Shown: in pieces, positions 1 through 8,710 of the stretch | How the letters are laid out: each line of letters opens with the position of its first letter | How positions within the stretch are numbered: the first letter of the stretch is position 1 | Assembly: GCF_001690195.1 (NCBI RefSeq) | Contig: NZ_LZGM01000059.1 | Location: forward strand, 1 to 61,583 | Origin: Gilliamella sp. wkB108 | GTDB taxonomy: Bacteria > Pseudomonadota > Gammaproteobacteria > Enterobacterales > Orbaceae | Direction: 5' to 3' | DNA length: 61,583 bases | Translations under genes and position numbers: made by a program | Notes under the pieces: model-generated | Told to the model about the DNA's origin: nothing | Databases searched by the model: none | What the model saw: only the letters and a program-made list of their open reading frames with translations

Positions 1-371
1 ATTTTAGTATCTAAATTATTTATCCAGCGATTATAGTTACGATGTACATTTCCATGACTATTTTTTAAGTTATTACTTACAGAAACATAATTAATTGAAT
101 ATCCTGTTGCTGAATAAGGAATATTCACGACAACTTCATAGTTACGATTAAATAAATGACCACGAATAGTATTTTTATCGATTGGCTCCATTTTCCATGT
201 GCCAAAATTGGATTGTTCTTTAGTCGTAGTTGCCAAAATCGCTTTTCTTACTTGTTCTTTAGTAACACCTTCAACAGGGGTATGAATATTTTGTGGTGAT
301 TGATATTTACTTGAACATCCAAATAAAAATGTAACAAATACCATGGTTAATATAATTTTTAGAAACTTCAT
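1..371 (-). CDS. Lipoprotein, 5' part only (C-terminus outside window)
   Basis: Reading from the ATG at 371 to the window edge stays open for 123 codons. The first residues are a lipoprotein signal peptide ending in LFGC, so the mature protein should be lipid-anchored at Cys19. The body contains a short conserved-looking motif NYNRWINNLD near the window edge, which I have seen in small uncharacterised enterobacterial/Pasteurellaceae-type lipoproteins, but I cannot name the family. A good ribosome site (GGAGAA) sits 6-7 bases before the ATG. It is co-directional with the apeB methyltransferase and lies 38 bases downstream of its stop, so it may be cotranscribed with it. The function is unknown. 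Confidence 0.8.
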   Translation of the reverse strand, partial: MKFLKIILTMVFVTFLFGCSSKYQSPQNIHTPVEGVTKEQVRKAILATTTKEQSNFGTWKMEPIDKNTIRGHLFNRNYEVVVNIPYSATGYSINYVSVSNNLKNSHGNVHRNYNRWINNLDTK

Positions 372-409
372 TGTATTTCTCCTTAACTTATTGTTATTAC
401 TCTTATAAC

Positions 410-1495
410 TTAACGTTTTTTACATATTAACAGGGTATGTCCAAAACCTAAGTTATCGATATCCTGTTCAACATGGAAACCTGCTTTACTTAAACACTTG
501 TAGAACACTTTAGAATGATAAAAACGACTATTACCGTTTGCTAAACAAGTAAAATATAATGAAGAAGCATTTAAACATAATGCCCCTGCTTCAAAAGTCT
601 GTCTATCCCAAAAAAGATCCATAATGCAAACATAGGCATTGTCTTTCATACTAGAGTGAATTAACTTCAAAATATGAATGATCTGATCTTCACTAAAACA
701 ATCTAAAAATTGACTCATCCACCAGACATCAGCTTCATTTGGCAAGGTTTGTGCTTTTAATAGATCTACTGCAAAACCATTAATACGCTTGTCAAAACCT
801 GCTTGCTTAATATTTTTTTCAGCAACAGCTAATTGTTCGGGTAAATCAAGTAATGTAATTTTTAATTGCGGATTTTGTTCAGCACAAAATAATGCCCATA
901 AACCTGTATTGCCTCCCACATCATAAATATGTTTAGGATCTAGTTTATTTACATGAGGAAAAGCGACGGGAAAAGAGTGATTAGAATAAAAGTGATCAAA
1001 TTCGAACCAACTTTTTTTGGCTTGTTCGGGTAATAAATTTAACGCAGGATAAATTGTCTCCCAATCACCAAACACTTTTAATCCAGCTGGTGAACCTGCT
1101 TCAAGCGCATCTTGCAAATAAAACATGCTTTGATAGCAGATATCTTGGGTAAAATTTAAATTAACTTGCGTCATCTTATCATGTAATAAGTAGTGGCCTA
1201 TTTTGCCCAAAATATAATGATCTTCTTTTTGATAAATAACCCGCATACTCAATCCTACATCTAGCAAAAGTTGGATTGCATAATTGGATAATGACACTTC
1301 TTTAGTTATCTCATCAAAATTCATCCCTTGCATGCCTGCACGATCTAAACAGGCTAAAAGACCATTGTTTCTCATACAGACAACTGCTTGAAAGAAAATT
1401 GGTGCGAATGCGATTTTTTGAGCTTCGGTAATAGCTTCTAAAGCAGAATGGACATTTTTATCATAACCATACTTAATATTTTCCTGAGTAGCCAA
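410..1495 (-). CDS. apeB: SAM-dependent methyltransferase of the aryl-polyene locus (ApeB-like)
   Basis: A 361-residue class I methyltransferase of the plant/bacterial O-methyltransferase type: an N-terminal winged-helix dimerisation domain (about residues 30-120) and a C-terminal Rossmann domain with the SAM-binding motif YDVGGNTGLWA around residue 190. In known aryl-polyene clusters such an enzyme methylates the aromatic head group. The only start that covers the full dimerisation domain is TTG at 1495, preceded by AAAAGGAA at about 7 bases; the next Met is about 40 residues in. It faces away from the rest of the cluster across a 149-bp divergent promoter region. The exact substrate cannot be read from sequence. 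Confidence 0.85.
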   Translation of the reverse strand: MATQENIKYGYDKNVHSALEAITEAQKIAFAPIFFQAVVCMRNNGLLACLDRAGMQGMNFDEITKEVSLSNYAIQLLLDVGLSMRVIYQKEDHYILGKIGHYLLHDKMTQVNLNFTQDICYQSMFYLQDALEAGSPAGLKVFGDWETIYPALNLLPEQAKKSWFEFDHFYSNHSFPVAFPHVNKLDPKHIYDVGGNTGLWALFCAEQNPQLKITLLDLPEQLAVAEKNIKQAGFDKRINGFAVDLLKAQTLPNEADVWWMSQFLDCFSEDQIIHILKLIHSSMKDNAYVCIMDLFWDRQTFEAGALCLNASSLYFTCLANGNSRFYHSKVFYKCLSKAGFHVEQDIDNLGFGHTLLICKKR

Positions 1496-1644
1496 TTTAA
1501 TTCCTTTTCATATAGTTTTAATGTATGTATAGCATGATATCTAACATTTTATTTGGAGATCATGTAACTAACGATATAATATAATTGTTCATCGTTTGTT
1601 AAATTATTGTATAAATAATATAGTTAATTGAAAATATAATCAAA
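1496..1644. promoter_or_regulatory. Divergent promoter region apeB / apeC
   Basis: This 149-bp gap separates the minus-strand methyltransferase from the plus-strand polyene operon, and so must hold promoters for both. It is extremely AT-rich with several TATAAT-like stretches (for example around 1575-1580 and 1608-1620), too many to choose one. No obvious regulator operator was seen. Confidence 0.4.
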
Positions 1645-2364
1645 ATGAATTTTTCTTTTTCCATTGAAAACTGGTATGCATTATCTTCCGGATTATCAAA
1701 TAAAACTGATTGGCAATTATGGTCAAAACAACCAAATCATAACTGGGATTTACCCTTACCCAAATCTAAAAAAATACCCATGATGCAAGCAAGAAGAATG
1801 AGTGAGCCTTCTCGTTTAGCCGTTGAAGTAGGTTTAGAACTTATTGAAAATGAAAATATCGATTTAGCCATTTTTACCAGCCGGCATGGAGAGTTAGAAA
1901 GAACTTATCGCATATTATCTACACTCAATCAAAATACAGAAATTTCACCAACCGATTTTGCTTTATCAGTACATAATACGGCTTCTGGATTATTAACGAT
2001 AATTGCAAAACGAACCATACCAATAACCTCACTTTCCGCGAGTGTTGATAGTTTTCAACAAGGTTTACTTGAAGCATTAACAATATTACATAAAGAGAAT
2101 AAAAGAGTTTTATTGCTCGATTTTGATGGAAAAATTCCTGATATATATCAAACAAAAATCAAACAAGTTATACCAGCCTATGCTATCGGTTACATATTGA
2201 CCAAAGGAGATCAGATCTCTTGTCAAAGTATAGATAAGAAATTTATGACTTATCAAACAGATCTTCCCCAATCGCTAGCTTTTTTATATGCATATTTAAA
2301 TAAACAACCACAATTTACACTACAAGGTAGTTTTCAAGATTGGCAATGGAAAATAAAGGCATAA
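1645..2364 (+). CDS. apeC: Ketosynthase-like chain-length factor (ApeC-like)
   Basis: A 239-residue protein related to the N-terminal half of beta-ketoacyl synthases. The region where a ketosynthase has its active-site Cys reads SVHNTASG (about residues 108-115) and lacks the Cys, so it should be catalytically inactive. In characterised APE systems ApeC pairs with ketosynthase ApeO as its chain-length factor; apeO is present at 11626. First gene of the plus-strand operon; its TAA overlaps the ATG of the next gene by one base. Confidence 0.85.
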   Translation: MNFSFSIENWYALSSGLSNKTDWQLWSKQPNHNWDLPLPKSKKIPMMQARRMSEPSRLAVEVGLELIENENIDLAIFTSRHGELERTYRILSTLNQNTEISPTDFALSVHNTASGLLTIIAKRTIPITSLSASVDSFQQGLLEALTILHKENKRVLLLDFDGKIPDIYQTKIKQVIPAYAIGYILTKGDQISCQSIDKKFMTYQTDLPQSLAFLYAYLNKQPQFTLQGSFQDWQWKIKA

Positions 2365-3134
2365 TGAAAAAAATTGCTAATAAATTCAATCAGTGGTGGC
2401 GGTTACTGGCTACTGCTTTTGGATTTATGTTATTTGGATTTTATGGGTTAGTCATATTGTCAATATTATGGTTTAGTTTATTAAGATTATTCATTTGGAA
2501 TGAGGAAAAAAGGATTATCATTGCACAACAAAGTATTAGTTTAAGTTTTAAAATTTTTCTATGGATTGTAAAATCATTAGGTATAATCGATTATCAATTT
2601 AATGGGCTGGAAAAACTTAAACAAGATAACAATTGTCTGATAGTTGCTAATCATCCATCTTTATTAGACGTTGTACTTTTAGTTTCTGTGATGCCGCGTT
2701 GTGACTGTTTAGTTAAAGGCGCTTTATTAAAAAATATTTTTATTAGTCGTATTATTAAAACAGCAGGTTACATCTTAAATGCCGAAGTTAATAAAATTTT
2801 GCCTCATTGCCAAAATATATTATCAAATGGTGGACGAATATTAATATTTCCGGAAGGAACAAGAACTGTACCTTCTCAGCCTATAAAATTACAAAGAGGA
2901 GCGGCTAATATTGCTTTACGCTGTCAAGCTGATATTCGTATCGTTCACATAACGTGTAGCTCAACTTGGCTAATAAAAGGCCAAAAATGGTATAAAATCC
3001 CAGTCAAAAAAATGGTTTTTAACATTACAGTGGGAGAGAAAATTACCATTCAAGATTTTTTATATGACAATATAACTGTTGCAGCAAGAAGATTAACCAG
3101 ACATTTAACTTCTGCGTTAACCAAAACAATTTAA
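2364..3134 (+). CDS. apeD: 1-acyl-glycerol-3-phosphate-type acyltransferase (ApeD-like)
   Basis: A PlsC-family acyltransferase of about 256 residues with an N-terminal membrane segment, the catalytic HX4D motif (NHPSLLD) and the substrate motif FPEGTR. In APE loci it is thought to help attach the polyene to its lipid carrier in the inner membrane. I start it at the ATG at 2364, which overlaps the apeC stop as TAATG and follows AAAGG, rather than at 2340 inside apeC, which would add eight unlikely residues. Confidence 0.85.
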   Translation: MKKIANKFNQWWRLLATAFGFMLFGFYGLVILSILWFSLLRLFIWNEEKRIIIAQQSISLSFKIFLWIVKSLGIIDYQFNGLEKLKQDNNCLIVANHPSLLDVVLLVSVMPRCDCLVKGALLKNIFISRIIKTAGYILNAEVNKILPHCQNILSNGGRILIFPEGTRTVPSQPIKLQRGAANIALRCQADIRIVHITCSSTWLIKGQKWYKIPVKKMVFNITVGEKITIQDFLYDNITVAARRLTRHLTSALTKTI

Positions 3135-3156
3135 ATAATTCAGGAAAGGAAATTTA

Positions 3157-3411
3157 ATGGAAAAATTGCATAACGAAATTAAAGTACTTATTATTGATGT
3201 ACTTAATTTAGAAGATATCACGCCTAACGAAATTGAAACTGATGCACCATTATTTGGTGACGGTCTTGGTTTAGATTCAATAGACGCTCTAGAACTTGGT
3301 CTTGCGATAAAAAACCAATATGGTATTGTTTTATCAGCTGAAAGTGACGAAACCAAAAAAGCATTTTACTCAGTCAAAACATTAGCTAATTTTATCTCTT
3401 CGCAACAATAA
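3157..3411 (+). CDS. apeE: Acyl carrier protein 1 (ApeE-like)
   Basis: An 84-residue acyl carrier protein. The phosphopantetheine attachment Ser41 lies in GLGLDSIDALEL, the standard DSI/DSL context. It is preceded by AGGAAAGG at a good spacing. With the next gene it forms the pair of carrier proteins typical of aryl-polyene type II synthases; they carry the starter and growing chain between ketosynthase, ketoreductase and dehydratase. Confidence 0.9.
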   Translation: MEKLHNEIKVLIIDVLNLEDITPNEIETDAPLFGDGLGLDSIDALELGLAIKNQYGIVLSAESDETKKAFYSVKTLANFISSQQ

Positions 3412-3424
3412 GGAGTCCTATAGC

Positions 3425-3673
3425 ATGGATAAGCAACAAATTTTTGAACAAATCCAATCTGCACTTGTCCAACTTTTTGAATTATCAGCAGAAGATATTA
3501 AACCTGAATCCAACCTTTTTGAAGAGTTAGATCTTGATAGTATTGACGCAGTGGATTTGGTTGTACATTTACAAAAGAAAATAGGTAAAAAAGTCGATCC
3601 TGAAACATTCAAATCAGTAAGAACTGTACAAGATGTTGTTGATGCTGTAGATAAATTAGTGAATGTAAAATAA
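3425..3673 (+). CDS. apeF: Acyl carrier protein 2 (ApeF-like)
   Basis: An 82-residue acyl carrier protein with attachment Ser39 in LDLDSIDAVDL. It lies 13 bases after apeE, with AAGGAG ahead of the start. It differs clearly from ApeE outside the Ser motif, so this is an old pair and not a recent duplication. A separate phosphopantetheinyl transferase gene was not seen in the window, so a host enzyme must activate both carriers. Confidence 0.9.
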   Translation: MDKQQIFEQIQSALVQLFELSAEDIKPESNLFEELDLDSIDAVDLVVHLQKKIGKKVDPETFKSVRTVQDVVDAVDKLVNVK

Positions 3674-3678
3674 TAAGC

Positions 3679-4242
3679 ATGGATAAAATCAGAGTGATAA
3701 TAAAATGTGTGACTAACAGTTTATTAGTCTGTTATCCGTTTATTATCTTTTTATCTCTGCAATATCAATGTATAAATCTGGCAATTTTATGTTTACTGGT
3801 CTTTTTCACATTACGGTTACTTGTATTGCCTAATATATTTGCATATATGCGCTGGCTAGCTAAAATCACTGCTTGCTTTGGTTTATTATTAGCATTAATC
3901 AGTTGGTTATTTGCAAAATATCAGCTATTACTCTATTATCCTGTCGCTGTAAATTTAGTCTTTTTTATAGTCTTTTGTCACTCTTTGACACAACCCGAAA
4001 CGATAATTGAAAAGTTTGCGAAAATTCGCCACCCAGATTTATCATTAAAAGCAATACAATATACCCGAAAAGTCACATTATGCTGGTGTATATTTTTTAT
4101 ATTAAATGGAAGTATAGCCCTATTAACCTGCCTTTTGAATAATATATCATGGTGGACACTTTATAATGGACTGATTAGCTATATTCTCATTGCTATATTA
4201 ATGGGGGGAGAATGGCTAATTCGACAAAAAGTCCAAGATTAA
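3679..4242 (+). CDS. apeG: Integral membrane protein of the APE locus (ApeG-like, COG4648 type)
   Basis: A 187-residue hydrophobic protein with about five or six predicted membrane spans and hardly any soluble part. A small membrane protein of this size sits at the same point (after the carrier proteins, before the acyl-AMP ligase) in other APE loci. Its role is not established. Its 3' end overlaps the next gene by 31 bases, implying translational coupling. Confidence 0.75.
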   Translation: MDKIRVIIKCVTNSLLVCYPFIIFLSLQYQCINLAILCLLVFFTLRLLVLPNIFAYMRWLAKITACFGLLLALISWLFAKYQLLLYYPVAVNLVFFIVFCHSLTQPETIIEKFAKIRHPDLSLKAIQYTRKVTLCWCIFFILNGSIALLTCLLNNISWWTLYNGLISYILIAILMGGEWLIRQKVQD

Positions 4243-5945
4243 CTTTTTTATCTAAACTGCTGTCACGACCTGAACATGAGATAATTGCAATTAGAAACCA
4301 CCAACCATTATCAGTTGGCGATCTCAAACAACAAGTTGTACAAATCAGTCGGTCACTGCTTGAGTACCCAGAAAAATATTGGGCAATATTTATGCTGGAC
4401 AGTTTTAATTTTGTAGCAGGATTACTAGCCCTACTTTATTTGGGTAAACATCCCCGCTTACTCAATCCCTTTCATCAAGAAATGCAACACTATTATGAAG
4501 TCATATTGACTGATAATAGTGCAATAAATGTCAATCAATTTTTGCACAAACGAATTATGCATATTGATTCACCAAGCACATACAACTTAAATAATGATCA
4601 TCATTTTTTAGACATTGGCTTTAAACAACAAATCTTGACTCTATTTACCTCAGGTTCAACTGGATTACCTAAACCAGTTGAAAAATCCGTTTCCCAATTA
4701 GAACAAGAAAGTTTAATACTCCTTTCTCATTGGGGGGGACTATCTAACGAGTTATTTATCGCCTCGGTATCTCATGAACATATGTATGGTTTGACCTTTA
4801 AAATAATGTTAGCATTAAGTTGTCACATACCATTTGTTTGTGAAAACATCCTTTACCAAGAACAAATTACAGCCTATCAGCATAAAAAACTCATTTACAT
4901 CACGACTCCTTCAATTATCAAAAATTTAGATAATAAGTTACCTGCTATTGAATGTGATAAAGTGATCTCTTCAGGTGGAAAATTGAGTTATCACGAAGCA
5001 CAATTTTGCTTACAAAACTTCAAAGTATTACCAGATGAAATATATGGCTCAAGTGAAACCGGTATTATAGCGATTCGACAACAAAAACAACCTAATACAC
5101 CATGGCAATTATTTTCTTCGATGAAGATTAAAATTGAACCCATGAAAACGCCATTATTATTCTCACCAATATTAGAAAAACCCGAACCATTGCATGACAA
5201 AATCGAATTAACAGATAGCCAATCTTTTCATTTAGCGGGACGTGTCGATAAAATTATTAAAATATCGGAAAAACGAATCTCATTGACCTATATTGAGAAT
5301 AAATTCAATCAACTCAATGAGATTGAACAGGCCATAGTTATACCTTTAGAACAAAAAAACAGAACCATTCTTGCGGTAATTATTAAATTGTCACTATCAG
5401 GACAACATCTACTATTAAGGTATGATTCGTTCAAATTATCACAATATTTTCGACAATTATTAAAAGATACATTATTATTAAGCGAAATGCCTAAAAAATG
5501 GCGTTTCATAGATGATCTTCCTAAAAATGCTCAAGGTAAATGTACCTATATTGAATTAAAAAAATTATTTGATGTTACAAAGATGAGTAAAAAATTTCCT
5601 GAAGAAATAAATCTGGATATCAAACAACATCAGGCAGATATTGAACTTAATATTCCAGCAGATCTATTTTGGTTCAATGGCCATTTTGCCACACAACCAT
5701 TATTACCGGGTGTTGCCCAACTTAATTGGGTCATTTACTATGTCCAAAAATATTTCAATACTAAATTATCCCTATCTTCAATTGACGTGATAAAATTTCA
5801 ATCACCTATACTTCCAAAAGATCGTTTAATGCTGCATCTAGATTGGAATAATCACACTCAAAAATTATCCTTTTCTTATACTCTTATCTCACCCGATAAT
5901 ATCAATAAAGTTGCCAGCTCAGGAAAACTTACATTATGTCAGTAA
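4212..5945 (+). CDS. apeH: Acyl-AMP ligase fused to ApeI-type 3-hydroxyacyl dehydratase (ApeH-ApeI)
   Basis: A 577-residue protein with two parts. Residues 1 to about 455 form an adenylate-forming ligase: P-loop-like TLFTSGSTGLPKP near 145, the YGSSETG motif near 280, and a C-terminal subdomain with a catalytic-type Lys in NAQGK. It should load an aromatic acid starter onto an acyl carrier protein. Residues about 468-577 form a hotdog fold with NGHFATQPLLPGVAQL, the signature of ApeI/FabA-FabZ-like dehydratases. In several studied APE loci these are separate genes. An internal ATG at 5584 lacks a convincing ribosome site. The start used has GGGGGA ahead of it. Confidence 0.85.
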   Translation: MANSTKSPRLTFLSKLLSRPEHEIIAIRNHQPLSVGDLKQQVVQISRSLLEYPEKYWAIFMLDSFNFVAGLLALLYLGKHPRLLNPFHQEMQHYYEVILTDNSAINVNQFLHKRIMHIDSPSTYNLNNDHHFLDIGFKQQILTLFTSGSTGLPKPVEKSVSQLEQESLILLSHWGGLSNELFIASVSHEHMYGLTFKIMLALSCHIPFVCENILYQEQITAYQHKKLIYITTPSIIKNLDNKLPAIECDKVISSGGKLSYHEAQFCLQNFKVLPDEIYGSSETGIIAIRQQKQPNTPWQLFSSMKIKIEPMKTPLLFSPILEKPEPLHDKIELTDSQSFHLAGRVDKIIKISEKRISLTYIENKFNQLNEIEQAIVIPLEQKNRTILAVIIKLSLSGQHLLLRYDSFKLSQYFRQLLKDTLLLSEMPKKWRFIDDLPKNAQGKCTYIELKKLFDVTKMSKKFPEEINLDIKQHQADIELNIPADLFWFNGHFATQPLLPGVAQLNWVIYYVQKYFNTKLSLSSIDVIKFQSPILPKDRLMLHLDWNNHTQKLSFSYTLISPDNINKVASSGKLTLCQ

Positions 5946-7696
5946 TTACCTCAGAGTCGAAATCGTCACCCGCAAACTACAGTTTTATTATTCCTTGTTA
6001 CAATCATAGCGAGGGATTACCTGACGTACTTAAAAATATAGCGGCCTATCAATTTACCTGTTTTTTAATTGATGACGGTAGTGACATTCAATCAGCACAA
6101 AAACTCCAACAAATTGCAAAGCAATATCCATGGGTAACATTGATACGTTTAGCAACAAACCAAGGTAAAGGTGCTGCCGTAATGACTGGGATAAAATATG
6201 CCTATCAACAAGGTTATTCTCATGCAATTCAGATCGATGCTGATGGTCAACACAATTGCCAAGATATTACTAAACTGATAAACCAGTCTAAGTTAACACC
6301 AAATGCGTTAATATCAGGTTGTCCAGTTTATGACAAATCTATCCCCAAACACCGACTAATAGCCAGATATATCACTCATTTTTGGGTCTGGATAGAAACA
6401 CTCTCTTTTTCAATTAAAGATAGTATGTGTGGTTTTCGTATTTATCCACTCCAACAAACATATCATTTAATTAGTCAAAGCAAAATTGGTAAACGAATGG
6501 ATTTTGATATCGATATAATGGTGCGATTATATTGGCAAGGTTCCCCGGTTATTTTTGTACCGACAAAGGTCATCTACCCAGAAGGTGGCGTATCACATTT
6601 TAAAGCATTAAAAGATAATCTACTTATTTCTTGGATGCATACAAAACTCTTTTTTGGCATGTTACCGCGATCAATTTCATTAATAAAACGGAATCTAAAT
6701 AAAAATAACCAGCAAACCCACTGGTCTCAAACCAAAGAAAGAAAAGGATTATTTGGTATTAAATTTATTCTACTGCTTTATCGTTTATTTGGTCGAAAAG
6801 TTGCACAATTTATTATGTTTCCTGTTATTAGTTATTTCTGGTTGACCGGTAAAAAACAACGTCAAGCATCGAAAGATTATTTAAACAGAATTAAACAACA
6901 TTATAACCGCATTCCTTTGGTAGATAAAAAGCACCTTACTACATTTCAACATTTTCAACGTTTTGGAGAATCAATGCTCGACAAACTTGCTAGTTGGCAA
7001 GGTGACATAAAAATCGAAGATCTTTATTATCCAAATAAGCAAGAGTGCTTAAAAGTTATCTCTGAAAAGCAAGGTGTTATTTTACTTTGTTCACACCTTG
7101 GTGATATTGAAATGTGCCGAGCAATTGCACAATTATCCCATAAAGTAACAATTAATGCCTTAGTATTTACTCATCATGCCGCCCGTTTTAATCAAGTTTT
7201 AAAGGAAGTTAATCCAGACTCTGCCATTAATTTAATTCAGGTTGACACGTTAGGTGCGGATACAGCAATTTTATTAAAACAAAAACTTGATGCCGGTGAA
7301 TGGATTGCCATTGTAGGGGATAGAACATCAAGCAATACACATCAGAGAATGCAAGAAAACGCTGTTATTTGGGCTGATTTTTTAGGTAAACCAGCCCCTT
7401 TCCCCAAAGGGCCTTTTATCTTATCAGCAACATTAAAATGTCCAATCTATTTAGTTTGGGGATTAAAACCTAATGGACGTTTTCAATTCTATTTTGAACA
7501 TTTTTCCGATAGACTAACTTTAACCAGAACAAATCGCCAAAGTGAACTTGAATCAATAGTACAAAACTATGCCAAGCGATTAGAGCATTATTGCCTTATC
7601 TCGCCTCTCGATTGGTTTAATTTTTTTGATTTTTGGCAATTTAGTCAACCTAAACCCAATCACATAATGATAAGTAACGATGAAAATGAAAAGTAA
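5936..7696 (+). CDS. apeJ: Glycosyltransferase 2 / LpxL-type acyltransferase fusion (ApeJ-like)
   Basis: A 586-residue two-domain protein. The N-terminal 240 residues are a GT-A glycosyltransferase (FLIDDGS near 40, QIDADGQH near 98). From about residue 275 onward follows an HtrB/LpxL-type acyltransferase with the HX4E motif in CSHLGDIE near 385 and GDRTS near 460. This combination is usual in aryl-polyene loci and is thought to build the glycan-lipid anchor on which the polyene reaches the outer membrane. The gene overlaps apeH by 10 bases and apeK by 17. Confidence 0.88.
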   Translation: MSVITSESKSSPANYSFIIPCYNHSEGLPDVLKNIAAYQFTCFLIDDGSDIQSAQKLQQIAKQYPWVTLIRLATNQGKGAAVMTGIKYAYQQGYSHAIQIDADGQHNCQDITKLINQSKLTPNALISGCPVYDKSIPKHRLIARYITHFWVWIETLSFSIKDSMCGFRIYPLQQTYHLISQSKIGKRMDFDIDIMVRLYWQGSPVIFVPTKVIYPEGGVSHFKALKDNLLISWMHTKLFFGMLPRSISLIKRNLNKNNQQTHWSQTKERKGLFGIKFILLLYRLFGRKVAQFIMFPVISYFWLTGKKQRQASKDYLNRIKQHYNRIPLVDKKHLTTFQHFQRFGESMLDKLASWQGDIKIEDLYYPNKQECLKVISEKQGVILLCSHLGDIEMCRAIAQLSHKVTINALVFTHHAARFNQVLKEVNPDSAINLIQVDTLGADTAILLKQKLDAGEWIAIVGDRTSSNTHQRMQENAVIWADFLGKPAPFPKGPFILSATLKCPIYLVWGLKPNGRFQFYFEHFSDRLTLTRTNRQSELESIVQNYAKRLEHYCLISPLDWFNFFDFWQFSQPKPNHIMISNDENEK

Positions 7697-8108
7697 TGTT
7701 AACTGCCATGTAACAATTGAATATACAACATCATTTCATGATACTGATGCAATGGGGGTTGTATGGCATGGCAATTATTTAAAATTTTTTGAAAAAGCGA
7801 GAGAAGCTTTATTCCAAAAATATAATTATGGTTATAAACAGATGATGGAATCTGGTTTTCTTTGGCCGGTGGTCGATGCTCGTATAAAATATACTGCTTC
7901 AACAGTAGCTGAACAAACGTTACAAATCACGGCTGAATTAGAAGAATATGAACATCGTATAAAAATCAATTACAAGATAGTCGATGCAAAAACCGGAAAA
8001 AAAACAACTTCCGGATATACCATTCAAGTTGCAATATCCGCTACCACTCAGGAAATGAGTTTTGTCACTCCTCATATATTATTAGAACGATTTGGATTAT
8101 CAGAATGA
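7680..8108 (+). CDS. apeK: 4HBT-family acyl thioesterase (ApeK-like)
   Basis: A 142-residue hotdog thioesterase. The pattern FHDTDAMGVVWHGNYLKFFE near residue 20 has the catalytic Asp of the YbgC/4-hydroxybenzoyl-CoA thioesterase family. It probably releases or proofreads acyl chains from the carrier proteins. Two in-frame ATGs (7680, 7686) are possible; both lie within the end of apeJ. Confidence 0.85.
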   Translation: MKMKSNVNCHVTIEYTTSFHDTDAMGVVWHGNYLKFFEKAREALFQKYNYGYKQMMESGFLWPVVDARIKYTASTVAEQTLQITAELEEYEHRIKINYKIVDAKTGKKTTSGYTIQVAISATTQEMSFVTPHILLERFGLSE

Positions 8109-8710
8109 AGAAATATATAATAGTTTTTATTAGCTTTTTGGGACTATTTTTTGCCACTTTCAGTCAAGCTATCACCCTTGAAGAACTTCAACAGCAATTT
8201 AGTAAAAATGAGATTGTGCGATCGGATTTTACCCAAGACCGTTATATTAATGGTTTACCCAATTCCTTACATTCGACAGGTAAAATGATTCTATCGCAAA
8301 AACTGGGATTATGGTGGCAACAATCAACACCATTTGTAATGACGTTAAAAATGAATCAACAACGAATGGAACAATCGATTGAAGATCAAAAACCACAGAT
8401 CATTACTGCTGAAAATCAACCTCAATTATTCCAATTTAACCATTTGCTGACAGCCATATTTACTGCTGATAAAAAGATGTTAGAGGATAATTTCGATATA
8501 ACACTTACCCAACAAAATAGACAATGGACTTTACTATTACAACCTAAGTTAGCACCATTAAATAAAATTTTTAAACAAATAACATTAAATGGCGAAACCT
8601 ACCTGCAAAAAATTATTATTGACGATATGCAAAATGATAAAACGGATATTTCATTTTCTAATCATCAAACAACACCATTAAAGAAAAATGAACAATCGTT
8701 ATTTAAATAA
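8105..8710 (+). CDS. apeL: LolA-like periplasmic lipid carrier (ApeL-like)
   Basis: A 201-residue secreted protein: a classic signal peptide (MKKYIIVF...FSQA, cleaved near residue 22) followed by an outer-membrane lipoprotein carrier fold of the LolA type, with the N-terminal pattern LEELQQQFSKN and DFTQ. It is likely to carry the polyene lipid across the periplasm. It overlaps apeK by 4 bases (ATGA) and apeM by 23. Confidence 0.83.
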   Translation: MKKYIIVFISFLGLFFATFSQAITLEELQQQFSKNEIVRSDFTQDRYINGLPNSLHSTGKMILSQKLGLWWQQSTPFVMTLKMNQQRMEQSIEDQKPQIITAENQPQLFQFNHLLTAIFTADKKMLEDNFDITLTQQNRQWTLLLQPKLAPLNKIFKQITLNGETYLQKIIIDDMQNDKTDISFSNHQTTPLKKNEQSLFK

